A stretch of DNA of 64,000 nt from Halorhodospira abdelmalekii. Its GTDB lineage: Bacteria; Pseudomonadota; Gammaproteobacteria; Nitrococcales; Halorhodospiraceae. Both the position numbers and the translations under genes were made by a program. Shown here piece by piece: positions 1 to 8,923 of this stretch. The notes beneath the pieces were generated by a model that saw nothing but the letters and a program-made list of their open reading frames with translations, was not told the DNA's origin and made no database searches. The stretch spans positions 1 through 64,000 of the forward strand of contig NZ_NRRN01000005.1 in the NCBI RefSeq assembly GCF_016583625.1, given 5' to 3'. Numbering within the stretch: position 1 is the first letter of the stretch; every line of letters begins with the position of its first letter.

Positions 1-509
1 TCACGCTGCCGCGCTCGTCATCGCGCGGCGCGCCCTGAACCTCTCGGAGCGACCCAATCGCCGCGCCAGAACCGCCCGCCCCCTACCTGCAAGGAATCGG
101 GGGCGGCACGTCTGGGCGTTTTGGAGAGAGGTCGCCCGTGAGCAGCGACGGATGTACCGTGTCGGCGGTCGGTCAATCGACCGATCCCGCTCGCCACCGA
201 CCCCTCCGGGCACGGCGCGGGCGGCGATCCATTCGCCGGCGGTTGGCGCGATTCCAACCCGCTAATCGTAAGCAGCACTGTTCGGCTTACGTCCGTAGGA
301 ATGGTTTTCTATGGTTTTAGGAACGGTTTTAACGCGCCCGAAGGCAACATGGAGCACCCGCAATGGCGAGGGTGCGGAGGTCCGGCGGAGTCCTCAGGCC
401 GTGGCACGGCGGTGGAGGACAGGCTGGTGCAAGCGGCCTGTGCTCGGATACTGACCGCCATCTACCGTGAGATGCCCGTCTCAGTTGCACCATCTTGCCA
501 TGGCGACGC
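1..509. other. Gene-poor left edge, no supported gene
   Basis: No open frame here resembles a protein: the frames are short, arginine/proline-rich and typical of random high-GC sequence. Visible structures are a 7-bp-stem hairpin near 266-290 (arms CGTAAGC and GCTTACG) and a smaller one near 353-376 (GCACCC/GGGTGC). Its position left of a toxin-antitoxin cassette suggests decayed accessory DNA, but nothing shows its origin. Confidence 0.5.
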
Positions 510-538
510 TTGACGTTATTAACGCGGAGCGTCACTAT
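510..538 (+). promoter_or_regulatory. Candidate sigma70 promoter of higBA
   Basis: TTGACG (510-515) and CACTAT (533-538) are 17 bp apart. The -35 matches 5/6, the -10 only 3/6. The expected transcript start falls at about the higB ATG (545), which lacks a Shine-Dalgarno sequence, so the mRNA may be leaderless. An inverted repeat GACGCT/AGCGTC (505-510, 528-533) overlaps the promoter and could be an operator for HigA; this is inference. Confidence 0.4.
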
Positions 539-544
539 TGAGTC

Positions 545-823
545 ATGATCATCTCGTTCAAATGTAGGGATACCGAGAAGCTGGCCAGCGGGCAGCGCGT
601 CAAACGCTTTGTGAATTTTGAGCGGGTTGCGCTGAGGAAGCTCCGCCAGCTTCAAGTCGCAAACCAGCTGGAGGACCTTAAGGTACCGCCCGGCAACAGG
701 TTGGAAGCGTTGAGTGGTGATCGCCGAGGCCAGTACAGCATCCGGATTAACCAGCAATTTCGATTGTGCTTCCGGTGGACGAAAGCTGGCGCGGAAGATG
801 TCGAAATCGTTGATTACCATTAG
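545..823 (+). CDS. higB: HigB/RelE-superfamily toxin
   Basis: 92-residue protein of the HigB branch of the RelE/ParE superfamily, normally ribosome-dependent mRNA endonucleases that block translation. Diagnostic features are an N-terminal MIISFKCRDTEKL strand-helix, a central LEALSGDRRGQYSIRIN segment, and the C-terminal FRLCFRW...EIVDYH end shared by HigB proteins. Length matches the family (about 92). It sits 10 bp upstream of higA, in the HigB-HigA order (toxin first) characteristic of this type. No clear ribosome binding site precedes the ATG. Together with higA and the attC-like site behind it, the pair has the layout of an integron toxin-antitoxin cassette, a common stabiliser of cassette arrays. 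Activity cannot be judged from sequence. Confidence 0.9.
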   Translation: MIISFKCRDTEKLASGQRVKRFVNFERVALRKLRQLQVANQLEDLKVPPGNRLEALSGDRRGQYSIRINQQFRLCFRWTKAGAEDVEIVDYH

Positions 824-833
824 GGGGTGACTT

Positions 834-1148
834 ATGCGCGATATTGATCCTGTAACGCCTGGCGAGCTGCTAAAAGAAGAGTTTCTTGAGCCTATGGGGA
901 TCTCTCAGTATCGACTTGCCAAAGAAATTGGAGTGCCGGCTCAGCGTATTGGACAAATCATTGCTGGGAAGCGCTCTATAACCGCCGATACGGATCTACG
1001 ACTCTGTCGTTTCTTTGGACTATCCAATGGCTATTGGCTTCGGGCGCAAGCTGCTTACGATACTGAGGTGACTGAAGATGCTTTGGCCGAGCAGCTGAGT
1101 AATATTCGACCCTGGAATTCGGGCTCACCCGCAGATCGCAGGGCATAA
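834..1148 (+). CDS. higA: HigA antitoxin, XRE-family
   Basis: 104-residue HigA-family antitoxin with an N-terminal helix-turn-helix. The opening ...PVTPGELLKEEFLEPMGIS is the standard HigA start, followed by the HTH (YRLAKEIGVPAQRIGQIIAG) and the RSITADTDLRLCRFFGLSNGYWL dimerisation segment. HigA binds and neutralises HigB and represses the higBA promoter. The gene follows higB by 10 bp, with a GGGGGTGA ribosome-binding-like stretch before the ATG. Its TAA stop (1146-1148) lies inside the first core half-site of the attC-like element, as often seen for cassette genes. The C-terminal residues after about 90 differ from typical HigA and may reflect fusion to the recombination site. Confidence 0.9.
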   Translation: MRDIDPVTPGELLKEEFLEPMGISQYRLAKEIGVPAQRIGQIIAGKRSITADTDLRLCRFFGLSNGYWLRAQAAYDTEVTEDALAEQLSNIRPWNSGSPADRRA

Positions 1149-1202
1149 CCAGTCGCGTCACGCGGACGCGCTAAAGCGCGCCGGTGCGCTTTGCCGTTAC
1201 GC
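1143..1202 (+). mobile_element. attC-like recombination site (first of two)
   Basis: 60-bp imperfect palindrome at the 3' end of higA. The outer arms are GCATAAC (1143-1149) and GTTACGC (1196-1202), complementary except at one position, matching the R''/R' core sites of integron attC (G/TT at 1196-1198). The inside folds through GACGCGC/GCGCGC around a TAAA loop, with mismatched and unpaired bases as in attC hairpins. A close copy lies at 14687-14746. No integron integrase is in the window, so this would be an array remnant or solitary site. Rho-independent termination is less likely because there is no U-tract. Confidence 0.65.
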
Positions 1203-1269
1203 ATCGTTTACCAGGCTCGGTTTTGACAAGCACCATCGAATCTTCAGCGCAGACACGCAATAAGGGATA

Positions 1270-3441
1270 ATGACCATCAACACCACCAACCTTATCAACT
1301 TCGTCTTCGAGATCGCCAACAAGCTCCGCGGCCCCTACCGGCCGCCGCAGTATCGGAAAGTGATGCTGCCCATGACGGTGTTGCGTCGCCTGGACTGCGT
1401 GCTGGCGCCCACCAAGGAGCAGGTGCTGAAGGAATACGAGAAGCTGCAAGCCCGCGGCCTGGAGGGGGATGCCCTGCACAAGGTTCTCGCGCGCAAGGCC
1501 AGCCAGGGGCGTCAGCATCCGCTCTACAACATCAGCCCCTACACCTTCGAAAAGCTGCTGGCGGACCCGGAGAACATCGCCACCAATCTCACCTGCTACA
1601 TCAACGGCTTTTCCGAGTCCGCCCGGGCCATCTTCGAAGCCTTCGGCTTCGAGTCGGAGATTGAGAAGCTGGACAAGGCCAACCGGCTCTATCTGATCGT
1701 CAAGGAGTTTGCCGACCCGCGCATTGATCTGCACCCGGATCGGGTCAGAAACCACGACATGGGCTATGTCTTCGAGGAGCTGGTGCGAAAGTTCAACGAG
1801 CAGGCCAACGAGGAGGCCGGGGACCACTTCACCCCGCGCGAGGTGATCCGCCTGATGGCCCACCTGCTCTACACCGAAGACGAGGAGGTCTACACCCCTG
1901 GCATTGCCCGCACCATCTACGATCCCACCGCCGGTACCGGCGGCATGCTGTCGGTCTCCGAGGAGTACATCACCGAGCAAAACCCCCAGGCCCACCTGGC
2001 GCTCTACGGGCAGGAGTACAACGAGGAATCCTGGGCCATCTGCCGTTCAGATCTGCTGATCAAGGACGAGCCGGTGGACAACATTGCCTTTGGTGACACC
2101 CTGGGCGACGGCGAAACCGGCGATGGCCACCCGGACAAGACCTTCCACTACATGCTGGCGAACCCGCCCTTCGGCGTGGAGTGGAAGCCCCAGGAAGACT
2201 ATGTGAAGAAAGAGCACAAGGAACTGGGCTTCAGCGGTCGCTTCGGCCCCGGCCTGCCGCGCATCAACGACGGCGCTACCCTGTTTCTGCTGCACATGCT
2301 CAGCAAAATGAAGCCCAGCCCTGAAAAAGGCGGCGAGGGCTCCAAGATCGCCATCGTCTTCAACGGCTCGCCCCTGTTCAACGGCGAGCCCGGCCCCAGC
2401 GAGAGCAACATCCGCCGCTGGATCATTGAGAAAGACTGGCTCGATGCCATCATTGCCCTGCCGGATCAGCTCTTCTACAACACCGGCATCTACACTTACA
2501 TCTGGCTGGTCAGCAACCGCAAGTCCGACGAGCGCAAGGGCAAGGTGCAGCTTATCGACGGCACCCGCCACTACCGCAAGATGAAAAAGAGCCTGGGCAA
2601 CAAGCGCAACGAGCTGGGCGATGAGCACATCGAGGAGCTGACCCGCCTCTACGCCGAGTTCACCGATGGCGCCACCTGCCGGGTGGGTCTGAACGGCGAA
2701 CAGAGCGAGCGGGTCTGCTCGAAGGTCTTCGACAACCGCGACTTCGGCTACCTGAAAGTCACCGTGGAGTGCCCCCTGCGGCTCAACTTCCAGGCCAGCG
2801 CCGAGCGCATCGAGCGCCTGTGGCAGGAGACCGCCTTCATCAACCTTGCCACGAGCAAAAAACGCAAGAACCAGGCCGAGATGGAGGCCGAAGTGAAGGC
2901 CGGCGAGGCCACCCAGCAGCGCATCATCAGTATTCTGGAAGGGCTGTATGGCCGGCTCCATACCGACCGCGCCGAGTTCGAACCGCTGCTCAAGGCCGCC
3001 TTCAAGGAGGCCGGCGAGAAACTGCCTGCGCCGATCAAGAAGGCCATCCTCAACGCCCTGTCCGAGCGCGACCCCGAAGCCGCCATCTGCCGGGACAGCA
3101 AGGGTAACCCCGAGCCGGATACCGAACTGCGCGACACCGAGATCGTGCCGTTGCCTGCCGACGTTCCGCTACCGCTGCCCATCGGCTACGACAAGGACGC
3201 CGACAACAGCAAGCTGCTCGATCTCGTCCGCGACCACTGCGAGGCCTACCTGGCCCGCGAGGTTCTGCCCTTCGTCGACGATGCCTGGATCGATCACAGC
3301 AAAACGAAGGTGGGCTATGAAATCCCCATCAACCGGCATTTCTATGTCTACGAACCGCCCCGCCCGCTGGAGGAAATCGAGCAGGATATCCAGAGCCTGG
3401 AAGGCGAGATACTGGAGATGCTGAAAAAGGTGACGGCATGA
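1270..3441 (+). CDS. hsdM: Type I restriction-modification DNA methyltransferase subunit
   Basis: 723-residue HsdM, the N6-adenine methyltransferase subunit of a type I restriction-modification system, working with HsdS (specificity) and HsdR (cleavage). Visible are the N-terminal helical HsdM_N domain (about 1-170), the S-adenosylmethionine motif DPTAGTGGM (about 218-226) and the catalytic NPPF (about 298-301), followed by the conserved segment FLLHMLSKM. It is longer than the roughly 500-residue classical HsdM, with a C-terminal helical extension carrying KKRKNQAEMEAEVKAGEAT. The ATG follows AAGGG at 1262-1266, a rather close spacing. It is the first gene of hsdM-rhuM-hsdS with 4-bp ATGA overlaps, so all three are translationally coupled. 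Intact, no missing motif. Confidence 0.95.
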   Translation: MTINTTNLINFVFEIANKLRGPYRPPQYRKVMLPMTVLRRLDCVLAPTKEQVLKEYEKLQARGLEGDALHKVLARKASQGRQHPLYNISPYTFEKLLADPENIATNLTCYINGFSESARAIFEAFGFESEIEKLDKANRLYLIVKEFADPRIDLHPDRVRNHDMGYVFEELVRKFNEQANEEAGDHFTPREVIRLMAHLLYTEDEEVYTPGIARTIYDPTAGTGGMLSVSEEYITEQNPQAHLALYGQEYNEESWAICRSDLLIKDEPVDNIAFGDTLGDGETGDGHPDKTFHYMLANPPFGVEWKPQEDYVKKEHKELGFSGRFGPGLPRINDGATLFLLHMLSKMKPSPEKGGEGSKIAIVFNGSPLFNGEPGPSESNIRRWIIEKDWLDAIIALPDQLFYNTGIYTYIWLVSNRKSDERKGKVQLIDGTRHYRKMKKSLGNKRNELGDEHIEELTRLYAEFTDGATCRVGLNGEQSERVCSKVFDNRDFGYLKVTVECPLRLNFQASAERIERLWQETAFINLATSKKRKNQAEMEAEVKAGEATQQRIISILEGLYGRLHTDRAEFEPLLKAAFKEAGEKLPAPIKKAILNALSERDPEAAICRDSKGNPEPDTELRDTEIVPLPADVPLPLPIGYDKDADNSKLLDLVRDHCEAYLAREVLPFVDDAWIDHSKTKVGYEIPINRHFYVYEPPRPLEEIEQDIQSLEGEILEMLKKVTA

Positions 3442-4454
3442 GCGCGGGCGAACTGATTCTCTACCGCAGCGAGGATGGCCGGGCGGAGATCCAGCTCCGC
3501 GCCGAGGGCCAGACCGTCTGGCTGACCCAGGCGGAGATGGCGGATCTCTTCGACACCTCCGTGCCCAACATCAATACCCACATCCGGAACATCCTCAGAG
3601 AGAGGGAGTTAGAGGAGGGGGCAACTATTAAGGATGACTTAATAGTTCGCCAGGAAGGCGGCCGCCAGGTGCGCCGAACGGTCAAATTTTACAGCCTGCC
3701 AATGATTCTGGCTGTCGGATACCGGGTTCAGTCCCCCCGGGGCACCCAGTTCCGCCAGTGGGCCACCGCTCATCTGGAGGAGTACCTGGTCAAGGGCTTC
3801 GTTATGAACGACGAGCGCCTGAAGGAGCCCGGTGGCTGGGACTACTTCGACGAGCTGCTGGCCCGCATCCGCGATATCCGCGCCTCGGAGAAGCGTTTCT
3901 ACCAGAAGGTGCGCGATCTGTTCGCCCTGTCCAGCGACTACCGGCCCGACGACCGCGACGCGCAGACCTTCTTCGCCGAGGTGCAGAACAAGCTGCTCTA
4001 CGCGGTCACCGGCCACACCGCTGCTGAAATCGTGGTCCGGCGCGCCGACGCCGATTCCCCCAATATGGCGCTGACCAGTTGGAAGGGCGCGCGGGTGCGC
4101 AAGCAGGATGTCACCATCGCCAAGAACTACCTCACCGCCGACGAGGTGGACACCCTCAACCGCCTGGTGGTGATCTTCCTCGAACAGGCCGAACTGCGCG
4201 CCAAGGAGCGTAAGGACCTGACCCTGGACTACTGGCGCCACAATGTGGACCGGCTGCTGGAATTCAACGAGCGGCCCGTCCTCGACGGGGCAGGCAGCAT
4301 CAGCCGTGACCGCATGGAACAGATCGCCCACCAGCGCTACGAGCAGTTCGACGCCCAGCGGCGGCGGGACGAGGCGCTGGCGGCCGATGCCGAGGAGTTG
4401 CGGGAACTGGAGGCGCTGGAGGAGAAGATTAAACGGCAGGGCGACCAGTCATGA
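3438..4454 (+). CDS. RhuM-family protein embedded in the hsd operon
   Basis: 338-residue protein of the RhuM family (named after a Salmonella pathogenicity-island gene; biochemical role unknown). It begins with a short sheet, then a winged-helix-like region TVWLTQAEMADLFDTSVPNI (about 26-45) with the family's 'LFDTS.pNI..HI.NI' pattern, then KFYSLPMILAVGYRVQS. The C-terminal half is helical and charged. ATGA overlaps join it to hsdM upstream and hsdS downstream, so it is made with the restriction enzyme. RhuM proteins recur inside type I loci, suggesting an accessory or regulatory defence role; this is inference. A DNA-binding function is plausible from the N-terminus, but no catalytic motif can be pointed to. 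Confidence 0.85.
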   Translation: MSAGELILYRSEDGRAEIQLRAEGQTVWLTQAEMADLFDTSVPNINTHIRNILRERELEEGATIKDDLIVRQEGGRQVRRTVKFYSLPMILAVGYRVQSPRGTQFRQWATAHLEEYLVKGFVMNDERLKEPGGWDYFDELLARIRDIRASEKRFYQKVRDLFALSSDYRPDDRDAQTFFAEVQNKLLYAVTGHTAAEIVVRRADADSPNMALTSWKGARVRKQDVTIAKNYLTADEVDTLNRLVVIFLEQAELRAKERKDLTLDYWRHNVDRLLEFNERPVLDGAGSISRDRMEQIAHQRYEQFDAQRRRDEALAADAEELRELEALEEKIKRQGDQS

Positions 4455-5755
4455 CGAAGCAACATTACGAAAGCTATAAAGAAACGGGTAACCCATGGCT
4501 CGGCAAAGTGCCGTCGGAATGGCAGGTACGCCGCGCTGATTTTGTTATCAAAAGCCGCAAGCTCCAGATCAGTCCCTCAGAACTGGAGAATAGGGATGTT
4601 TACCATTTCGCGATTCCCACCGTTCAGGCTACGGGCGCGGGTGCCGTTGAAGAAGGAGAATCGATTGATAGTGGCAAATTGATTATTAATGAGCCTCAGG
4701 TTCTTGTGTCGAAGCTGAACCCTCGAAAGGCAACGGTTGCCGTTGCTGAGCCTCACCCAGACTATCTAACGGTTGCCTCCACGGAGTTCGTGCCGCTTAT
4801 TCCATGGGAAGCCGACCTGAACTACATGTTCTATGTCTGGAAAAGCCAAAAGGTCACGGACCGCCTTGCGTCATTTGTCCAGTCAGTGACACGCAGCCAT
4901 CAGCGCTGTGACCCAGCAGAGATCACGAAAATACCTTGGGCATGGCCAAGTCAGGACCAACAACAAAAAATCGCCGCCTTCCTCGACCGCAAGACCGCCG
5001 AGATCGACACCCTGATCGCCAAAAAGCACCGCCTGCTCGACCGGCTGGCCGAAAAGCGCACCGCCCTGATCACCCGCGCCGTCACCAAGGGCCTGAACCC
5101 CGATGCCCCCATGAAAGACAGCGGCATCGAGTGGCTGGGGGAGATTCCGGCGCATTGGGATGTTGCGCGGCTGAAAAATATCACTCAACTCGAAAGCGGC
5201 CACACTCCAAGCAAGTCGAAGCCGGAGTTCTGGGTGGATTGTGATATTCCCTGGGTATCTTTGAGAGACACAAAATTACTAGCCGATAACGATTACATTA
5301 GCCAGACACACACATACATAAACAAAGCAGGGTTAGCAGGTTCATCAGCTCGACTACTGCCGGCCGGTACCGTGATTTTTACGCGTGATGCCACAGTTGG
5401 TCTTGTTTCAATTACAGAGGTGGAAATGGCAGTTTCGCAACACCTCATTGCGTGGATACCCAGCGAGAAGATTGATAAAGACTACTTGCTATTCGTGTTC
5501 GAGGCTATGCGAGACTATTTGCACAGCCTGGAATTTGGATCGACCGTCCGGACCATTGGGATGGATGATATCAGGCGACTTGTAGGGCCTGTTCCACCGG
5601 TAAGAGAGCAGTTGGAAGTTGTCGATTTTGTGCTGGCCGAGCGGGATAGGTTGAAGAATCTAGAAGCGAGAGTTAATGAAGCAATCGAAAAGCTTCAAGA
5701 GTACCGCTCCGCCCTAATCACCAACGCCGTCACCGGCCAGATCAAGGTGGACTGA
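4451..5755 (+). CDS. hsdS: Type I restriction-modification specificity subunit
   Basis: 434-residue HsdS with the usual two target-recognition domains (about 15-160 and 225-385), each introduced by a related sequence (GNPWLGKVPSEWQV and SGIEWLGEIPAHWDV) and followed by a long helix (about 170-215 and 395-430) that separates the domains and docks HsdM. The helix regions keep repeats such as 'AEIDTLIAKKHRLLDRL'. It determines the bipartite DNA target of the complex. Base composition switches sharply: the helix-coding stretches are as GC-rich as hsdM, while both recognition domains are clearly AT-richer (e.g. 4660-4900, 5250-5560), the expected mark of domain swapping between strains. ATGA overlap with rhuM. 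Confidence 0.95.
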   Translation: MTKQHYESYKETGNPWLGKVPSEWQVRRADFVIKSRKLQISPSELENRDVYHFAIPTVQATGAGAVEEGESIDSGKLIINEPQVLVSKLNPRKATVAVAEPHPDYLTVASTEFVPLIPWEADLNYMFYVWKSQKVTDRLASFVQSVTRSHQRCDPAEITKIPWAWPSQDQQQKIAAFLDRKTAEIDTLIAKKHRLLDRLAEKRTALITRAVTKGLNPDAPMKDSGIEWLGEIPAHWDVARLKNITQLESGHTPSKSKPEFWVDCDIPWVSLRDTKLLADNDYISQTHTYINKAGLAGSSARLLPAGTVIFTRDATVGLVSITEVEMAVSQHLIAWIPSEKIDKDYLLFVFEAMRDYLHSLEFGSTVRTIGMDDIRRLVGPVPPVREQLEVVDFVLAERDRLKNLEARVNEAIEKLQEYRSALITNAVTGQIKVD

Positions 5756-5778
5756 AAGGCAGGCCGAAAAAACGAAAG

Positions 5779-5801
5779 GCCCCTGCGAACCCGCCGGGGC
5801 C
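5779..5801 (-). terminator. Terminator-like hairpin between hsdS and hsdR
   Basis: GGCCCC (5779-5784) pairs with GGGGCC (5796-5801) and is flanked on its left by an A-rich run (5766-5777), which reads as a T-run on the reverse strand. As drawn it would stop reverse-strand transcription entering the operon, or weakly attenuate hsdR expression on the forward strand. It is the only non-coding break (117 bp) in the hsd operon. Confidence 0.4.
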
Positions 5802-5872
5802 ATAACGCCGACCGGGCACTCCCAGTCCGTGAGCGTTAGTGTAGCCAGACGAGGCCGGAACAGGAATAAGCC

Positions 5873-8800
5873 ATGCACCAGGAAATCTACTTCGAACAGG
5901 CCATGGAGCAGTCGCTGATCGAGCAGGGTGGCTACGAGCGCGGCGATCCTGGCGGTTTCGATCCGGTGCGGGCGCTGTTCCCGGAGGAAGTCATTGCCTT
6001 CGTCTCCGCCAGCCAGCCCGAGCGCTGGCAATCGCTGGTCAAGCTGCACGGCGACAAGGCGGGGGAGGTGCTGCTGGGCGCGCTGGTCAAGGAGCTGGCC
6101 TCCAAGAATGCCTTGCATGTGCTGCGCCACGGCTTCAAGTGCTTCGGCAAGACCTTCCGCCTGGCCTATTTCGCGCCGAATACCGGCATGAACCCGGACG
6201 CGGCCGAGGCGTACGGCCATAACCGCCTGCGGGTGACCCGGCAGGTGCATTTCAGCGAGAAGCACCCGAAGAAATCGCTGGACATGGTGCTGTCGGTCAA
6301 TGGCCTGCCGGTGGTGACGCTGGAGCTGAAGAACCCCATGACCGGGCAGACGGTGGACGACGCCATGCGCCAATACCGGCGCGACCGCGACCCCGCCGAG
6401 CCCATCTTCCGCTTCAAGGAGCGCTCACTGGTCCATTTCGCCGTGGACCCGGACCAGGCCTTCATGACCACCCGCCTGATCGGCGACGACACCCGCTTTC
6501 TGCCCTTCAACCGCGGTCACAATTTCGGCGCCGGCAATCCACCTGCCCAGGACGGTGGTTACCGCACCGGGTATCTGTGGGAGCAGGTGCTAACCCGCGA
6601 CAGCCTGATGGACATCCTCGCCCGCTTTCTGCACCTGGAGGTCAGCGAGAGTAAGGTCACCACCAAAAAGGGCGTTAAACGCCACAAGAAGGAAACCCTG
6701 ATCTTCCCCCGCTATCACCAACTCGACGCGGTGCGCAAGCTGATCGACTCCGCACGCGAGAAGGGGCCGGGGCACAACTATCTGGTGCAGCACTCGGCGG
6801 GGTCGGGCAAGTCCAACTCCATCGCCTGGCTGGCCCATCGGCTCTCCAGTCTGCACGATGCCGAGGACAACAAGGTCTTCGATACCGTGGTGGTGATCAC
6901 CGACCGCCGGGTGCTGGACCAGCAGTTGCAGAACACCATCTACCAGTTCGAGCACAAGCAGGGGGTGGTGCAGAAGATCGACGAGAACACCCAGCAACTC
7001 GCCCAGGCGCTCTCATCCGGCGTGCCGATCATCATCTCCACCATCCAGAAGTTCCCCTTCATCACCCAGGCCATGGAGACCCTCGCCAAGAAGGGCGAGG
7101 CGGTAGCGCTCAACACCGGCGGCAAGCGCTTCGCGGTCATCGTGGACGAAGCCCACAGCTCCCAGTCCGGCGAGACGGCCATGGAGCTGCGCAAGGTGCT
7201 CAACCGCGACGGTATCGAATCGGCCATTGCCGAGGAGTTTCTGGATGCGGAGGAGGAAGAGCTCTCCGAGGAGGCGCGGCGGGAACTGTTCAAGGAGATG
7301 CTCAAGCGCCCGCGCCAACCCAATATCAGCTTCTTCGCCTTCACCGCCACACCCAAATTCAAGACCCAGGCGGTCTTCAACGAGCCCGGCCCGGACGGCC
7401 AGCCGCCGTTTCACCTCTACTCCATGCGTCAGGCCATCGAGGAAGGCTTCATCATGGATGTGCTGGAGCACTACACCACCTACAAGACCTACTACGGGCT
7501 GATTAAGTCGATCGAGGACGATCCGCGAGTGCCGAAGCGCAAGGCCGCCCGGGCGCTGGCACGCTTCATGTCGCTGCACCCGTACAACATCGCCCAGAAG
7601 GTGGAGGTGATTGTCGAGCACTTCCGCCACAACACCCGCCACCGCATCGGGGGCCGGGCCAAGGCGATGGTAGTCACCGCCTCGCGCCTGCACGCGGTGC
7701 GCTACAAGCTGGCCTTCGACAAGTATATCCGGGACCACGACATCACCGGCATTCGCTCGCTGGTCGCCTTCTCCGGCAGCGTCACCGACCCGGATTTCCC
7801 CGATCAGTCCTACACCGAAGTGGGCATGAACGAGGGCATTAAGGAGTCCGAGCTGCCGGACCGTTTCGCCTCCGAGCACTACCAGGTGCTGCTGGTGGCG
7901 GAGAAGTACCAGACCGGCTTTGACCAGCCGCTGCTGCACACCATGTATGTGGACCGCCGGCTGGCGGGCATTCAGGCGGTGCAGACGCTCTCCCGTCTTA
8001 ACCGGACCGCCCCCGGCAAGGAAGACACCTTTGTGCTCGATTTCGTCAACGAGCCGGCGGAGATCTTTGAAGCCTTTAAACCCTACTACGAAGTCACTCC
8101 CGCCGGGGAGCCCAGCGACCCCCACCAGCTCTACGACTTACAGCACCGGCTAGAAGAGCACCAGGTCTTCACCAGCGATGAGGTCAACGCTTTCGCCGAG
8201 ATCTGGTACAAGAATCGCAACGAACCCACCGCACGGGATCACCAGAAGATCAACGCCCTTCTCGATCAGGCTGTGGAGCGCTATCAGGAACTGGACGACG
8301 ACCATCAGGATCAGTTCAAGGGCCAGCTCGCCAGCTTTCGCAACCTCTACGCCTTCCTAGCACAGATCATCCCCTATCAGGACAGCAGTTTGGAAAAGCT
8401 CTACAGCTACGCCCGCTTTCTGCTCCACAAGCTGCCTCGGCGTGCTGGTGACACCGTGTTCGAGCTGGAAGACGAGGTTTCGCTGAAATACTACCGGCTG
8501 CAGAAGATCAGCGAGGGCGCCATCGACCTGGGCGTGGGTGAAGCGAAAGCGTTGTACGGGCCCACTGAGGTGGGCACCGGCAAGGCCGAGGATGACGAAG
8601 TGGAACTCTCCACCCTGATCGGCAAGCTCAACGAACGCTTCGGCACAGAGTTCACCCCCGCCGACCAGCTTTTTTTCGACCAGATCGCCGCAAGCGCCGT
8701 CGAAAACGACACCCTACGCGAAGCCGCTCAAGCCAACACCCGCGACAACTTCGCCTACGTCTTCAACCGCATGCTGGAGAACCTGTTCATCGAGCGCATG

Positions 8801-8923
8801 GACGGCAACGAGGAAATTTTCGGTCGCCTCATGAATGATGAGGATTTTAGGCGCGTGGCCGGGGAGCATCTGTTAGATGAGGTTTATGAGCGGTTGCAAG
8901 CAGGGGAGAACAACAATGCATAA
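5873..8923 (+). CDS. hsdR: Type I restriction endonuclease subunit R
   Basis: 1016-residue HsdR, the ATP-dependent DNA translocase and nuclease subunit. The N-terminal nuclease domain carries the PD-(D/E)xK-like core with [16 protein letters not shown] (E-L-K near 150). The SF2 helicase motor follows: Walker [11 protein letters not shown] (about 306-315), Walker B DEAH (about 425-428), FFAFTATPK (motif III) and motif [10 protein letters not shown] (about 703). The C-terminal part (after about 800) is helical and contacts HsdM/HsdS. Full length and intact. It is separated from hsdS by 117 bp with a hairpin, so it may be expressed at a different level from the methylase genes. Its last codons overlap the start of the AAA ATPase gene. 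Confidence 0.96.
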   Translation: MHQEIYFEQAMEQSLIEQGGYERGDPGGFDPVRALFPEEVIAFVSASQPERWQSLVKLHGDKAGEVLLGALVKELASKNALHVLRHGFKCFGKTFRLAYFAPNTGMNPDAAEAYGHNRLRVTRQVHFSEKHPKKSLDMVLSVNGLPVVTLELKNPMTGQTVDDAMRQYRRDRDPAEPIFRFKERSLVHFAVDPDQAFMTTRLIGDDTRFLPFNRGHNFGAGNPPAQDGGYRTGYLWEQVLTRDSLMDILARFLHLEVSESKVTTKKGVKRHKKETLIFPRYHQLDAVRKLIDSAREKGPGHNYLVQHSAGSGKSNSIAWLAHRLSSLHDAEDNKVFDTVVVITDRRVLDQQLQNTIYQFEHKQGVVQKIDENTQQLAQALSSGVPIIISTIQKFPFITQAMETLAKKGEAVALNTGGKRFAVIVDEAHSSQSGETAMELRKVLNRDGIESAIAEEFLDAEEEELSEEARRELFKEMLKRPRQPNISFFAFTATPKFKTQAVFNEPGPDGQPPFHLYSMRQAIEEGFIMDVLEHYTTYKTYYGLIKSIEDDPRVPKRKAARALARFMSLHPYNIAQKVEVIVEHFRHNTRHRIGGRAKAMVVTASRLHAVRYKLAFDKYIRDHDITGIRSLVAFSGSVTDPDFPDQSYTEVGMNEGIKESELPDRFASEHYQVLLVAEKYQTGFDQPLLHTMYVDRRLAGIQAVQTLSRLNRTAPGKEDTFVLDFVNEPAEIFEAFKPYYEVTPAGEPSDPHQLYDLQHRLEEHQVFTSDEVNAFAEIWYKNRNEPTARDHQKINALLDQAVERYQELDDDHQDQFKGQLASFRNLYAFLAQIIPYQDSSLEKLYSYARFLLHKLPRRAGDTVFELEDEVSLKYYRLQKISEGAIDLGVGEAKALYGPTEVGTGKAEDDEVELSTLIGKLNERFGTEFTPADQLFFDQIAASAVENDTLREAAQANTRDNFAYVFNRMLENLFIERMDGNEEIFGRLMNDEDFRRVAGEHLLDEVYERLQAGENNNA

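Noticed and set aside
1-278. Reverse-strand frames at the left edge as a truncated integrase
   Set aside because: No tyrosine-recombinase motif or other domain can be seen; the frames are Arg-rich noise.
504-523. A third attC core (CTTGACGTTATTA) before higB
   Set aside because: Only the right-hand core resembles attC; no left arm (AAC) or palindrome is found in the preceding 120 bp, and a promoter explains TTGACG better.
7013-8125. Reverse-strand frame of 370 codons opposite hsdR
   Set aside because: No recognisable domain; it lies wholly within the helicase-coding part of hsdR.
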